From HKCCE3408 sp039191215 (GTDB lineage: Bacteria; Pseudomonadota; Alphaproteobacteria; Rhodobacterales; Rhodobacteraceae), in assembly GCA_039191215.1 (NCBI GenBank), contig JBCCXT010000005.1:1-64000 (forward strand): DNA of 64,000 bases. The letters run 5' to 3'. Position numbers and translations under genes: made by a program. Positions 52,116 through 61,084 of the stretch are shown here, in pieces (the stretch's first letter is position 1; every line of letters begins with the position of its first letter). The notes under the pieces were generated by a model. It worked only from the letters and a program-made list of their open reading frames with translations. It ran no database searches and was not told the DNA's origin.

Positions 52116-52554
52116 AACTGCTGCTTGTCGTGGCGGAGTAATCATCGCGGTCAATGCCGCCACGTGACGGTGCTTCGGGGACGTCCGATATTTCCTCAAC
52201 CACGGCTGATCGGCCCCGTCCTGCCTGCTCAGCATCCGAGCCTTCTTGCGTCGGGCCGCCGCTGCGCGCATCGCTTAAGGCCGTGCTGTAGGCATACCCA
52301 TTGGCCCGCGCCATTTCCCGCACACGCAACATTGCGGCGGTCACTTGAAGGCCCGGCGTGCGGTGCAGGCGCTCACACGTCATCATGCCGACCAGAAGGC
52401 AGGCCTGAGGGTCCTGGGCTTGCGCGGTGCATGCCCCATCATAGGCGGCCAGACAGCCGCCGAGTGAGCGGGTCGCACGATCTGCGAACGTATCAGCCAG
52501 CGCCGCGACAGGAAGCGCCATAAGTGCCAGTGTGAGAACCGTTTTACCGAACAT
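52105..52554 (-). CDS. Small secreted protein, unknown function
   Basis: A 149-residue protein with a signal peptide (about 1-20, LMALPVAALA). The mature first half has four cysteines: SLGGCLAAYDGACTAQAQDPQACLLVGMMTCERLHR. The second half is polar and low in complexity (PTQEGSDAEQAGRG to TTSSSFTP). The cysteine spacing suggests two disulfides. The 3' end overlaps the ATPase gene by 11 bases in convergent orientation. Upstream on the same strand is the long coiled-coil gene. No known family recognised. Confidence 0.7.
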   Translation of the reverse strand: MFGKTVLTLALMALPVAALADTFADRATRSLGGCLAAYDGACTAQAQDPQACLLVGMMTCERLHRTPGLQVTAAMLRVREMARANGYAYSTALSDARSGGPTQEGSDAEQAGRGRSAVVEEISDVPEAPSRGGIDRDDYSATTSSSFTP

Positions 52555-52612
52555 GAGCGATCTCCTATTGAACTGATGGCAATAGGTCGCCGCATGCGAG
52601 CTTTGGGTTCAA

Positions 52613-54349
52613 TCAGCCCCCGCTAAGTGCCCGCGCACCGGCCAACGTGCCGGGGCCGACAAGACCATCAAGCGCGCCGTTGTAGAGCCCCCGTTCGGTC
52701 AGGATCTGCTGGAAGGCGATTGCCGTGTCACGGTCCCATCCGCGACCGGGCGGGCGCAAGCTGTTGACGTCGGCGCCGGCTTCAATGGCGCGAATATAGG
52801 CGCGCGCAGCCGCTTGTGGGTCCGGCAGCGTGCCAGTACCGGTTTCGAACAAAAAGGCCAGGGCCGCCATCGCATCGGCGTCGCCTGCGCGTGCGGCGCG
52901 TTCGGTCCAGCGGAACCGCTCACCCGCATCGGGGATAACACCTTCAATATTGCCCGCAAACAGATCGGCCAAAATCAGCCCCGCTTCGGCATTGCCGTTC
53001 TCTGCCGCGGCCTCTAGCAACTCGGTGGCTCGGATCGCGTCGGGGATGCCCAATGTCTCTCTGTCGCGGCTCGGGATGCCCTCGCCGGTCAGATAGGTCT
53101 GTCCCAGACGGAACTGCGCGAAATGGTAACCTGATGCCGCCGCATCGCCCATGAGTTCGACCATGCGCGCCGGGTCGCGGTCGACGCCCCGGCCAAGCAG
53201 ATGCAAAAAGCCAAGCGTAGTTTGCGCGGCCGGATCGCCAGCATCTGCCGCAGCGCTATAGCGCCTGGCGGCTTCGTCAAAATCGGGGCGGATTGGCCCT
53301 GTTCCAAAGAGGTAATAATCCGCAAGCCGCGTCTCTGCTGGCAGGATTCCCTTGGCGGCGGCCTCTTCGTACAATTCGATTGCAATGCGGTGGTCGCCGG
53401 CGGTTTGAGCCAGCGTGCCCAAATGGAACTGAGCGGCGCCTGCCTCGTCGGGAATGGCATCGACCGCGGCTTGGCATTCAAGCTCGACCGCGCGCGCGGC
53501 GGCAAGGGCGGCGTCTTGGGCTTCTTCGCTGATGGGCACACCGGCATCCGGCGCCCCTGCCCCGGCCAAACATGTCTCGAGCGCCGCGCGTGCCGCCGCG
53601 CGCGCGGCTTCCTCGGCAGCGATGCGCGCGGCTTCTTCGGCAGCAAGGAGCGCGGCTTCTTCTTCGGCCGCAATCCGGGCGCGTTCTTCGGCGATGGCCC
53701 GGCGGGCGAGATCGCGCGCCCTGTCGACGATTTCTGCCGCCTGTGCTTCTGCTTGCTCAATGATCTGCGCCGCATCGGATTCGGCCGAAGCTAGTATATC
53801 GGCCCTCTCGGCTTCGGCGTGGGACGTGATCGTTGCGGCGCGGGCCTGCGCCTCAGCCACCGGCAATTGCGCGCCTGCAATGATTTCTGCGGCATCCGCC
53901 TCAGCGGCCGCGACAATTCCCGCCGCTGCCGTCTCGGCTTCAGCCACTTCTTCGGCCGCGCCCGTTTCAGCCTCAGATACCATGGTCGCAACGCGCGCTT
54001 CCGCCTCGGCAAGAACGGAAGCGGCATCTCGTCTCGCGGCTGCGAGGCGCTCTTGGCTTGCCGCCAGTTGCGCCTGTAGATTGGCAAGCCTCTCATTGGC
54101 ATCCGCGACCCGCGCTTCGGCGGCGGAGATCATCGCTGCGGCCTCCGCTTCAGCCTCTGCAATCAATGAATTGGTGAGCTCGTCAGCCTGTTCTGTCTCG
54201 GCTTCCGAGGTCGCTTGCATCTGGCGCCACTCATGCAGGCCATCGCCGATCTGCGGCAGGCCGTCTGACAGGTCTTGGCCGGAAATTGAAAGCGGGTAAA
54301 CCAATAGAACAGCACCCAAAACTGCCGAGACGCGGCGCAAATTTCGCAT
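52613..54349 (-). CDS. Secreted Ala/Glu-rich coiled-coil protein with Sel1 repeats and a peptidoglycan-binding-like end
   Basis: A 578-residue protein. The signal peptide is about 1-24. Residues about 45-250 are a long alanine- and glutamate-rich heptad region (AEAEAEAAAMISAAEARVAD, EERARIAAEEEAALLAAEEA). Next come several Sel1-like repeats (GAAQFHLGTLAQTAGDHR, AAQTTLGFLHLLGRGVDRDP, YHFAQFRLGQTYLTGEG, AMAALAFLFETGTG). It ends with a peptidoglycan-binding-like stretch (IAFQQILTERGLYNGALDGLVGPGTLAGARAL). Sel1 arrays mediate protein contacts; the end may touch the wall. It starts with ATG at 54349. Probably an envelope scaffold. The antisense strand is also open over the alanine-rich part, but only as a composition effect. 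Confidence 0.8.
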   Translation of the reverse strand: MRNLRRVSAVLGAVLLVYPLSISGQDLSDGLPQIGDGLHEWRQMQATSEAETEQADELTNSLIAEAEAEAAAMISAAEARVADANERLANLQAQLAASQERLAAARRDAASVLAEAEARVATMVSEAETGAAEEVAEAETAAAGIVAAAEADAAEIIAGAQLPVAEAQARAATITSHAEAERADILASAESDAAQIIEQAEAQAAEIVDRARDLARRAIAEERARIAAEEEAALLAAEEAARIAAEEAARAAARAALETCLAGAGAPDAGVPISEEAQDAALAAARAVELECQAAVDAIPDEAGAAQFHLGTLAQTAGDHRIAIELYEEAAAKGILPAETRLADYYLFGTGPIRPDFDEAARRYSAAADAGDPAAQTTLGFLHLLGRGVDRDPARMVELMGDAAASGYHFAQFRLGQTYLTGEGIPSRDRETLGIPDAIRATELLEAAAENGNAEAGLILADLFAGNIEGVIPDAGERFRWTERAARAGDADAMAALAFLFETGTGTLPDPQAAARAYIRAIEAGADVNSLRPPGRGWDRDTAIAFQQILTERGLYNGALDGLVGPGTLAGARALSGG

Positions 54350-54750
54350 TGATGACCCTTGATCAAATGACCTGCAATATCGGCACGATACAATCGGTCC
54401 CGGGGCGTGTCGACCGGGATGCGGTCCGGGGGAATCACATCTTGGTGCCGACCGATCCAGCCATTTGCCGTGGATTATTTTGCCGTGCGGGACAGACCGA
54501 GAGGCATTCGCGCGCTTTTACCGGAAGCACTTTAATAAAATTCTGTATCATATTGTTTTATTTATAATAATTTTCCTTAATATCACGATCTCTATGCTGA
54601 AGCAGACCGGCGGTAATCATCTGACGGTTGTGGATAACCGGCGAAACTCCGCCGACTAACGTCGCGATGGCCTTGCTGCGGCGCAGCATTGTTGTTTGGT
54701 TAAGCAACTTTGCGATACCGAAGAACAGGCTGCAGCGGGACAACTAGCCG
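54350..54750. other. Divergent intergenic region with an AT-rich tract
   Basis: About 400 bp between the divergent coiled-coil gene and the 517-residue protein gene. Around 54530-54600 there is a notably AT-rich run (AATAAAATTCTGTATCATAT and following), unlike the GC-rich surroundings, which may mark promoters or a curved binding region. I see no coding frame here. Confidence 0.5.
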
Positions 54751-56304
54751 ATGAATGGGACCTTTTTGGCGCTCGACCATCAGCGCCGATCTGATCGTGC
54801 GCTCAAACTGAGGCAGGGACGGGACAGCGTTTTGGCGATGCTGCTGGTCTCTGCTGCGGTCAGTGCAGGTGCCGCCTACGTTGCCTTGGATTATGTGACG
54901 TCGCCGTTTGCGACGCCTTCGGTCTCGGATGAAACACCTCCTCTGGCCAGTATCGTGCCACCCGCGATGGGACCGCAGGCCGCAGACGCGGCCATGACAG
55001 CCGCGCCGATCTTTCAAGATGACGAGCCGGTGCGGCAGATAACAGGCCTCCCGCTGCCAGAGACCTTCTCAATGGAGATCTCTGAGCGACCCCTTGCGGA
55101 CAATTTCAGTGCTGCGCAGCCATCATCGCCGATAGTTGACGGCGTTGCCGATCTATCCGTCTCCCCGCTGCCCGTGCCCCGGCCCGGCACAGACAGCGAC
55201 AGCGCCTTTGCCGAAGCGGTCCTAGCGGCTCTGTCAGATGCCGGGGTTGCAGGACCTGCTGCAGGTGCCTCGACCTTTGGCGATGGAAGCCCAGGTGATA
55301 CCGGCGACGATCTGAGCGCAGGTCTTGTTGCCTCACTACGACCGGATGTGCGGCCGGACGGATTTGCAGCCACTGTTGCCCGTGCCCGCACGCCGCGTGA
55401 GGCGGATGTCGCGACCAGTGTCGCCGTTGCTCGCGCCGCCTCACCAGACGTTGAAGTCGCGCCCGCCCGTTTAGAATTAGACACATTGCGCCCGCTTCGC
55501 AGTGCTGGAAATCCGTGCACGCGCCGCCTCACCCGTGACATTCCCAACCGCCCGCGCAGCGCAGCCGGCGGCACGGCGGTGATCAGCGCCATGCAAGGCC
55601 TTGGCGGGTCGGATCGCGACGCCCAGATTGTTGCAGCCGCATTGGGTGGCAATGTCCCGGATTTTCTTCGAACTTTGCGGCCAGTTTCCTTCACAGGTGT
55701 TACAGCCACCGGCCAAGAGGCATTGGTGACCATTTGCGTGACGCCTGACTACTTGGCCATCGGCAGCGACCGGGACCATGTGCGTGTGCCGCTTGGCCTG
55801 CCAGCGGCGCTGCAAATTGCGGATCGGTTCGAGATGATGCTGCCGACCACTCGAATGGTAGACGCAATTTACGCCCAGGCTGATCTGCGATTGAGCCCAC
55901 TACCAATGGAGCCGGGCGCTGCAATGACCTCGACAGCCTATTTCTTGCGGCATGACGGGCTGGTCGATGCGCAGATGGCGCGTTCGGGCGGCCGGTTGGG
56001 CCTATTGGTTGCCGGGCAAAAGAAAGACCTGGTGCTGGCAAACCGGCTGTCGAGCAATCCGGGCCGGGTTGCGATTTATGGCTGGCACCGGGCCTCGGGC
56101 AACCCGATACAGCCCTTGTCGACTGTCCATGGCTCTCAATACGCCGATTACAGTCATGGCATCCGGCTTGTCAGTCGAACGGCATTTGTGAATGGGCAGG
56201 CCGTTGATCTTGGCCGACTGTTGACCGATGCGCGCTATGCAAGCTTGCTGAACTCCGACGGCCCCATCACCGGACGCGCCGAACAACTGGCATCCTTGCG
56301 CTAA
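54751..56304 (+). CDS. Membrane-anchored periplasmic protein, unknown function (517 residues)
   Basis: Residues about 1-25 are cytoplasmic and basic, followed by one hydrophobic helix (VLAMLLVSAAVSAGAAYVAL), then a Pro/Ala/Ser-rich low-complexity linker to about residue 255. The C-terminal half looks globular: AAGGTAVISAMQGLGGSDRDAQ-type helix, FTGVTATGQEALVTICVTPDYLAIGSDRDHVR, LPTTRMVDAIYAQADLRLSP, and SQYADYSHGIRLVSRTAFVNGQ near the end. A His-Gly pair in YSHGIR resembles regions of secreted uncharacterised proteins, but I cannot name a family. The only plus-strand gene in this envelope cluster. A perfect 34-bp inverted repeat begins 11 bases after its stop. Confidence 0.7.
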   Translation: MNGTFLALDHQRRSDRALKLRQGRDSVLAMLLVSAAVSAGAAYVALDYVTSPFATPSVSDETPPLASIVPPAMGPQAADAAMTAAPIFQDDEPVRQITGLPLPETFSMEISERPLADNFSAAQPSSPIVDGVADLSVSPLPVPRPGTDSDSAFAEAVLAALSDAGVAGPAAGASTFGDGSPGDTGDDLSAGLVASLRPDVRPDGFAATVARARTPREADVATSVAVARAASPDVEVAPARLELDTLRPLRSAGNPCTRRLTRDIPNRPRSAAGGTAVISAMQGLGGSDRDAQIVAAALGGNVPDFLRTLRPVSFTGVTATGQEALVTICVTPDYLAIGSDRDHVRVPLGLPAALQIADRFEMMLPTTRMVDAIYAQADLRLSPLPMEPGAAMTSTAYFLRHDGLVDAQMARSGGRLGLLVAGQKKDLVLANRLSSNPGRVAIYGWHRASGNPIQPLSTVHGSQYADYSHGIRLVSRTAFVNGQAVDLGRLLTDARYASLLNSDGPITGRAEQLASLR

Positions 56305-56315
56305 AGATCGACGGG

Positions 56316-56470
56316 GCGCGCTTCCTCAAGCCCCCTTCGGGAGCCATCGGCAAGCGCGCGCGATCCGGTTCGGATCGCGGTACCGTATCAACCCGATCGC
56401 ATCCGGTGACAGTTGATCCGCGGCAGCGCGGGCTGACGATGGCTCCCGAAGGGGGCTTGAGGAAGCGCGC
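56316..56470. repeat. Perfect 34-bp inverted repeat flanking an 87-bp core
   Basis: The left arm (56316-56349) starts GCGCGCTTCCTCAAGC; the right arm (56437-56470) is its exact reverse complement, with no mismatch over 34 bases. The 87-bp core contains further symmetry (CGATCCG-GTT-CGGATCG at 56361-56377). It fills the space between two convergent genes. It could be a bidirectional terminator, a structured RNA or a small mobile element; the arms are far longer and the core larger than in an ordinary terminator. Confidence 0.85.
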
Positions 56471-56491
56471 CGCGCCGGCCGGCTCATGCGG

Positions 56492-57508
56492 TCACACATC
56501 GTGGAAACAGCGAAACCCCAGGTGGTAGTTTCGGTGGCTGCCTTCGCTCATGACGGCGGTTCCATGCCAGAACGGTGCGCGCCAGCGGCTCCAATGCTCA
56601 TGCGCGCGGATCGTATCCCAGATGAACCAGGACCCTTTCATTTCCGTCACGCCTAAGGTCTGAGACCCAGTTGAGGCCATCTGATCCTCCGACAACGGCA
56701 GATTCATATGCTCAGCTGCATTACCGTCTATATCAAAAACGCCAAGCGGGCTTTGGCATTGGGGAAACGAGCCTGCCGGATATGTGTTTGAGCCGCAACC
56801 GGTGAATGAGCCGCCGTTGCACGAACCGTTCTTGAATGACCCTGTGGCGCAAACGCCAGATTGCCATGACCCGATCGAATAGGTTCCAGCTGTTGAGGCA
56901 TATTGGTTGTTGTGCCAGGCGCGCATCGTGTTAACTGCCGCCGACGCGCCCATCCCGCGCACCAAATCAAACGGATAATCGGGCGGCAGTAACTGACCTG
57001 CTGAGGCGCCTTCCCATTCGTGGGCATCGCCGATCCGACCGCCTTCTGCGGCACAAAGTAGGGCCGCTTCGTTGGCGCGGACCCAAACCACCGGATAGGC
57101 CATCGGCAGATTGGGCCATTCAAACATATCGACGCAAACCTCGGCATCGGCAGCCATTTCGGTGGCAGGATCGTAGAGAGGTGCACGGAACCGGCCACCG
57201 CAGATGCGCTCCCACTGGCGGTTGCGATAGCTTTCGCGGATCTGATCGACCGACCCGCCGATACGTGCCGCTGCTTCCTCGGGCGTGAGCGGGTGCTGCG
57301 TCACAGAAGGGTTTCCCTGCCCGATATATCCACCCGGAGATCCCGCAAAGATTTGCCGGATGCGCGCGATCTCGGCATTGGAGACGCGGCGAACCTCTTG
57401 CATCTCGGCAAACATCGCCTCATTGCGCTCGGCCAGCGTCTGCGCACCAGCGCTGATAGCAAGGGCACTGAAAAACGCCAGCGCGCCTGTGAGGATAAGT
57501 TTTATCAT
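56492..57508 (-). CDS. Secreted SUMF1/formylglycine-enzyme-fold protein, probably non-catalytic
   Basis: A 338-residue protein with a signal peptide (about 1-22). Its C-terminal 220 residues follow the SUMF1 (FGE-sulfatase) fold: VCVDMFEWPNLPMAYPVVWVRANEAALLCAAEGGRI, DAHEWEGAS, GVFDIDGNAAEHMNLPL, and the end RNYHLGFRCFHDV. In true formylglycine-generating enzymes two cysteines (S-x-L-C-H-x4-C-x-R-Y-R) lie between the last two blocks; here that segment reads SWFIWDTIRAHEHWSRWR with no cysteine, so the enzyme activity is probably lost. A cysteine/glycine-rich insert (NGSCNGGSFTGC) is unusual. Likely a binding or scaffold protein. Confidence 0.78.
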   Translation of the reverse strand: MIKLILTGALAFFSALAISAGAQTLAERNEAMFAEMQEVRRVSNAEIARIRQIFAGSPGGYIGQGNPSVTQHPLTPEEAAARIGGSVDQIRESYRNRQWERICGGRFRAPLYDPATEMAADAEVCVDMFEWPNLPMAYPVVWVRANEAALLCAAEGGRIGDAHEWEGASAGQLLPPDYPFDLVRGMGASAAVNTMRAWHNNQYASTAGTYSIGSWQSGVCATGSFKNGSCNGGSFTGCGSNTYPAGSFPQCQSPLGVFDIDGNAAEHMNLPLSEDQMASTGSQTLGVTEMKGSWFIWDTIRAHEHWSRWRAPFWHGTAVMSEGSHRNYHLGFRCFHDV

Positions 57509-57545
57509 GGCTCCCCCTCCCTAATTGGTGTCCGGCTGGCGCGGT

Positions 57546-59264
57546 TCACTCGCGACGGACGATGTAGAAAAAATCCCTGCTGTCAGCATAGCTCAAAAAA
57601 CGTGGGATGAGCGTGCCATCGCGCCGGGTTTGATCGGCGCCAGCCATCAGACGAACCAGATGCTCGGTCTCGATCTCCTCATCTTCGTCGTCTTGGATAT
57701 AGATCGCCGAATAGGTCAGCTCTGGCGAATTCATGTCGAGCAGCATCGCATATTCGCATCCGTAGGCCTGAAACGTCCGGGCCAGCGCCGATGGCGTGGC
57801 CGAACTGAAATAGCCATAGATCAAGAACTCGCGATCCTCGATACGGCGCAGGCATACGCCTGATCGCACGGTGCGCAGATTTGCCTCCGCGGAGCCGGAC
57901 CAATTGCCGCCACCCCAGCTTGTCACATACTCACCCGGCATCCCGCCCTCGATCAGCGGCACACCGTTTTGGCGGGCGAAGACGATATGCGGCAATAGCT
58001 CTTCGGTGTCGCTATCGGTCCAGGTGCGCATGCCAACCGAGCCATCGTCAAGCATGTAAAGCGTCGACAGGCCGGGCCATAAACGGCTCAGCATGACGCC
58101 GTTTTGCATGAACCCGTAATGATGGCCAAGATTGTAGCCAGCCATCGGGCCAAACCGCCACGCGCCATGTTCCCGCTTGAAACCGCCGGTAAAAGTCGCC
58201 GCGATCCGGTCGCTAAGTGCGGGAGATATCATGCCCACCCGCACCAGCGGATCAGTTGTGCGGAACCCGTCCGGGCCTGCAGATCCGGCCCGGTCATTGG
58301 GCCGTGGCGACCAGTCGACCCGGGGATGATCTGTGCCAAGTTCGTAGCCAATTTCAAACTGGCTCATATCAAACGCCACGAGCATTACATCTGCGTAATT
58401 CTCAACACCGTCGAGCCAATTTGCATTGCCACCGGAGCGCATCACGCTGTCGGCGATCTGACCCGGTTGCATTGTGCTGGCATAAATCCCGGGGGCGTCT
58501 TCAATTGCGTACCAAGAACCTGCCTCCATCCGGCCGGCTTCGGTGCCTTGCACGCTGAAGCCGGTGCCGGGGGTCATGAGCGGGCGCCGGTCGAGCGCTG
58601 CCTGACCAAGGAGCGCGACCACTTCGCCTGGATCCTCTGCCTCGATCTCATCTGACGAGACCATGAAGGCATCCTCATAAAAGGTGCCTTTGATCAGGTT
58701 GACGATCGAGTCGCCGAAAAGCACGTTGTCGCGCAAAAAATCAGCCATCGCCTCGCGGTTTGAGCGATTGCCTGACACCGCGTTGCGCACAAAAACCTGC
58801 CACTCGCAAATCGGCGCATAGGGCAGATTAGACTCAACCGCATCCCGCAGCGTGCCGTCATCCCAGGGCGTACAGGCAAATGCGTCGTCGGGACCTTCAA
58901 GACGCAGTTCGGCATCGGGTGAGAGCGAAACGGTCCACCCATCCGGATCGGCCAATTCAAGATGGTAGCTGCGCGTTCGGCTATCCTCGCCGGTCACTTC
59001 AAGCAAAAACCAGGAGTTTTGATACGGGTTCACAGAGACAAGCCGGATCGTCTGGCCGCCTGCTGCGGCGATCTGGTCATTATGGAAGGGGTTCAGTGCC
59101 AAAATCGAGCCGGGCACGCGCGCGGAAAGATCAGACATACGGCTCGCGACCACCTCGGGCGCGGGCGGCTCGATCCCCTGTGCGCCGCTATGGCCGGCCA
59201 GGCCCAAAGATAACGCGACCAGAATGGACTGGGAAAAACGGGTCGAAATCGTCACTCGCACTGT
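57546..59264 (-). CDS. Secreted protein of unknown function (572 residues), possible phosphodiester-glycosidase-like end
   Basis: GTG at 59264 is chosen because AAGGAG lies exactly six bases upstream; a longer TTG start at 59285 has no such support. The signal peptide is about 1-29 (LVALSLGLAGHSGAQG). The first part has a beta-rich module with RLVSVNPYQNSWFLLEV, DDAFACTPW and YAPICEWQVFVRNAVSGNRSNRE. The second part (from about residue 330) has GGFKREHGAWRFGPMAGYN, YMLDDGSVGMRTW, RQNGVPLIEGG, and CLRRIEDREFLIYGYFSSATPSALARTFQAYGCEYAMLLDMN; its order resembles NAGPA-type phosphodiester glycosidases (a DG-x-x-x pocket before the end), but weakly. It lies 37 bp upstream of the SUMF1 gene on the same strand. 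Confidence 0.65.
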   Translation of the reverse strand, partial: TVRVTISTRFSQSILVALSLGLAGHSGAQGIEPPAPEVVASRMSDLSARVPGSILALNPFHNDQIAAAGGQTIRLVSVNPYQNSWFLLEVTGEDSRTRSYHLELADPDGWTVSLSPDAELRLEGPDDAFACTPWDDGTLRDAVESNLPYAPICEWQVFVRNAVSGNRSNREAMADFLRDNVLFGDSIVNLIKGTFYEDAFMVSSDEIEAEDPGEVVALLGQAALDRRPLMTPGTGFSVQGTEAGRMEAGSWYAIEDAPGIYASTMQPGQIADSVMRSGGNANWLDGVENYADVMLVAFDMSQFEIGYELGTDHPRVDWSPRPNDRAGSAGPDGFRTTDPLVRVGMISPALSDRIAATFTGGFKREHGAWRFGPMAGYNLGHHYGFMQNGVMLSRLWPGLSTLYMLDDGSVGMRTWTDSDTEELLPHIVFARQNGVPLIEGGMPGEYVTSWGGGNWSGSAEANLRTVRSGVCLRRIEDREFLIYGYFSSATPSALARTFQAYGCEYAMLLDMNSPELTYSAIYIQDDEDEEIETEHLVRLMAGADQTRRDGTLIPRFLSYADSRDFFYIVRRE

Positions 59265-59833
59265 TAGCTCCTTGCGTATCAACAACTACGTTTGGACGTG
59301 CCGTATGACGGCTCAAATATCAGTTAACAGTGACCTTTTTTTTTCTGCGGCGCAACGGTGGGAAACCGGCACTTGTCACCTAAGCACGCAACCGCGGTTA
59401 TCGAGGCACACCAAAGCGGCATGTCGGCGCGAGCCGCCCATTTGCCGCGCAATCGCCTGACCAATCGCGCCTTTCGATCGGTCGGCGGCTGAATACCTGC
59501 GTTTGCGCGATATTGGCGTTTCGGCTGCCCGCACCAACGGGGAGAGAGAGCGGGCAGCCGATGCGCTGCCGAATTTGCAGCGCAGATTGGGGAAACTCAG
59601 CGGTTCCCAGCAAGGGCCCGGGCATATCGAGGGACGAGACATGCTTGGGCCAATGATGGGTCGGACGGGGATGTAAGTCGGTTCATTTATTGTGGCAAAA
59701 CGCTGTGTGTTTCCAGTGGAAACATAGGTAAAATACTGTTTTTGAATATTTTTACGCCAAAAGCAAGCAACCGCGCTGCGGGTTTTTGGGTGACGATCCC
59801 GCGATGTTTCCAGTGTAAACTTCCACCGCAAAC
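59265..59833. other. Intergenic region with two near-identical palindromic motifs
   Basis: This 569-bp region separates the subtilase gene from the 572-residue protein gene, both on the minus strand. No frame here looks coding. It holds TGTTTCCAGTGGAAAC (59708-59723) and TGTTTCCAGTGTAAAC (59805-59820), which differ at one base; the first is part of the perfect palindrome GTTTCC-AGT-GGAAAC apart from the centre. They may be binding sites for a regulator of the genes to the left. Confidence 0.5.
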
Positions 59834-61048
59834 TTAGCACACGGCCTGCACCAGACCCCATCCATAACGCTGGTCACGACCCGGTTCGCCCAAATCGGTT
59901 GTCGAGGCCCGCAACCATTCCCGCACAAGCGCAATCGACGCGCCATCGCCAAGCCGCGCCGCAAGACCGGTCACAATCGGTGCGGCATAAGACGTCCCCG
60001 ACCGGTAGGCCCCGCCCGCGCCCGCGCCCGAGGCGACGAAGACATCGACGCCAGGGGCGGCAAATTCAATGTGCTGGCCGGTATTGGCCGCGCGATAAAG
60101 CCGCATCTGCTGATCAATGGCGGTCACGGCAATGACATGCGGGCTGGCCGCCGGATAAGCGGCGATGTCGGTGCCGTCATTACCGGCGGCGGCGATCATC
60201 GTCACACCCCGCGCGGCAGCCAGACCAAGTGCTTCATCAAGGACCGCGTTCTGTCGGCCGGCAAAGGACATATTGATAAACCGCACGCCTTGCCCGACCA
60301 GCAGGTCGAGCGCGGCAACAACCCGTTCAGTACTGGCGCCGTCGCCACGGCCGGTGCGGGTAAAAGCGGTAACAGCGTGAAGCCGAGCGCCGCTGGCAAC
60401 ACCCGACAAGGCGCCGCTGCGACCGGCAATCAGGGCCGCTACAGCCGTGCCGTGATCGGATCCAACGCCTCGATCCTCCACTCCCAAAACCGTGTCGATG
60501 GTAAGTCTCACGCCCGAAAGCGCCGGATGGCTTGGATTAACCGGCCCATCGATCAAGCCGATGGTCACGTCACCGCCAAAAGCACAATTGTGCTGCGGCG
60601 TGACCCCAACCATTTCTGCGGCATAGATACGCGGCGTCCCTTGTGCGAACCGATAGATAACATGGACCGAGGCCACAGCCCCCGGTGCGGCCTGCTGCAA
60701 CACCCGCTGCGCCGATTGCAACGTCAGCCTGGCGCCGACGGTGAAAAACAAGCCCGTGCGCCCAAGTGCCGGATAACTGCGCTGCCGCAGAAGCCGCGCG
60801 CCCGAAGTGACCAACGCATCAGCGGCCGATTGCGCCTCGGCCGTTGGTGCCAAGACCATGACCTCCGCTTCGCCCGAGCGGGCGATCACCCAATCTGTGC
60901 GGCGCGCGGGATCATCCGGACCGTCGCCGCCGCCCGTGACAACTGAAATCGCTGGATCATTTGCGCCGCCCGCAAATTGCGCCTGGGCTGGGTGCAGGAC
61001 AACAAAGGTGGCGATCAGGCATAAGAAAAGACTGCGCAAAATGCACAT
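59834..61048 (-). CDS. Secreted subtilisin-like serine peptidase (S8 family)
   Basis: A 404-residue subtilase. The signal peptide is about 1-24 (TFVVLHPAQAQ). Residues about 50-135 form a propeptide-like domain. The catalytic triad is D167 (IGLIDGPV), H199 (SDHGTAVAALIAG) and S353 (SGTSYAAPIVTG), with oxyanion N290 (AAAGND). Length is short for the family but all core blocks are present. The ATG at 61048 follows AAGAGG. It lies 36 bp downstream of the anti-sigma gene and is very likely transcribed with the sigma/anti-sigma pair. It may cleave the anti-sigma factor or another envelope protein; this is inference from linkage. Confidence 0.9.
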   Translation of the reverse strand: MCILRSLFLCLIATFVVLHPAQAQFAGGANDPAISVVTGGGDGPDDPARRTDWVIARSGEAEVMVLAPTAEAQSAADALVTSGARLLRQRSYPALGRTGLFFTVGARLTLQSAQRVLQQAAPGAVASVHVIYRFAQGTPRIYAAEMVGVTPQHNCAFGGDVTIGLIDGPVNPSHPALSGVRLTIDTVLGVEDRGVGSDHGTAVAALIAGRSGALSGVASGARLHAVTAFTRTGRGDGASTERVVAALDLLVGQGVRFINMSFAGRQNAVLDEALGLAAARGVTMIAAAGNDGTDIAAYPAASPHVIAVTAIDQQMRLYRAANTGQHIEFAAPGVDVFVASGAGAGGAYRSGTSYAAPIVTGLAARLGDGASIALVREWLRASTTDLGEPGRDQRYGWGLVQAVC

Positions 61049-61084
61049 GGAAACCTCTTGCAAGTTACTCGGTTGGGACGGTGG

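Noticed and set aside
53454..54299. Long open frame antisense to the coiled-coil gene, rich in Ala and Ser
   Set aside because: It mirrors the alanine-codon repeats of the real gene; it has no plausible start context or fold.
56492..57508. SUMF1 protein as the activator of the sulfatase at 5924-7498
   Set aside because: It is secreted whereas the sulfatase is cytoplasmic, and the catalytic cysteines are missing.
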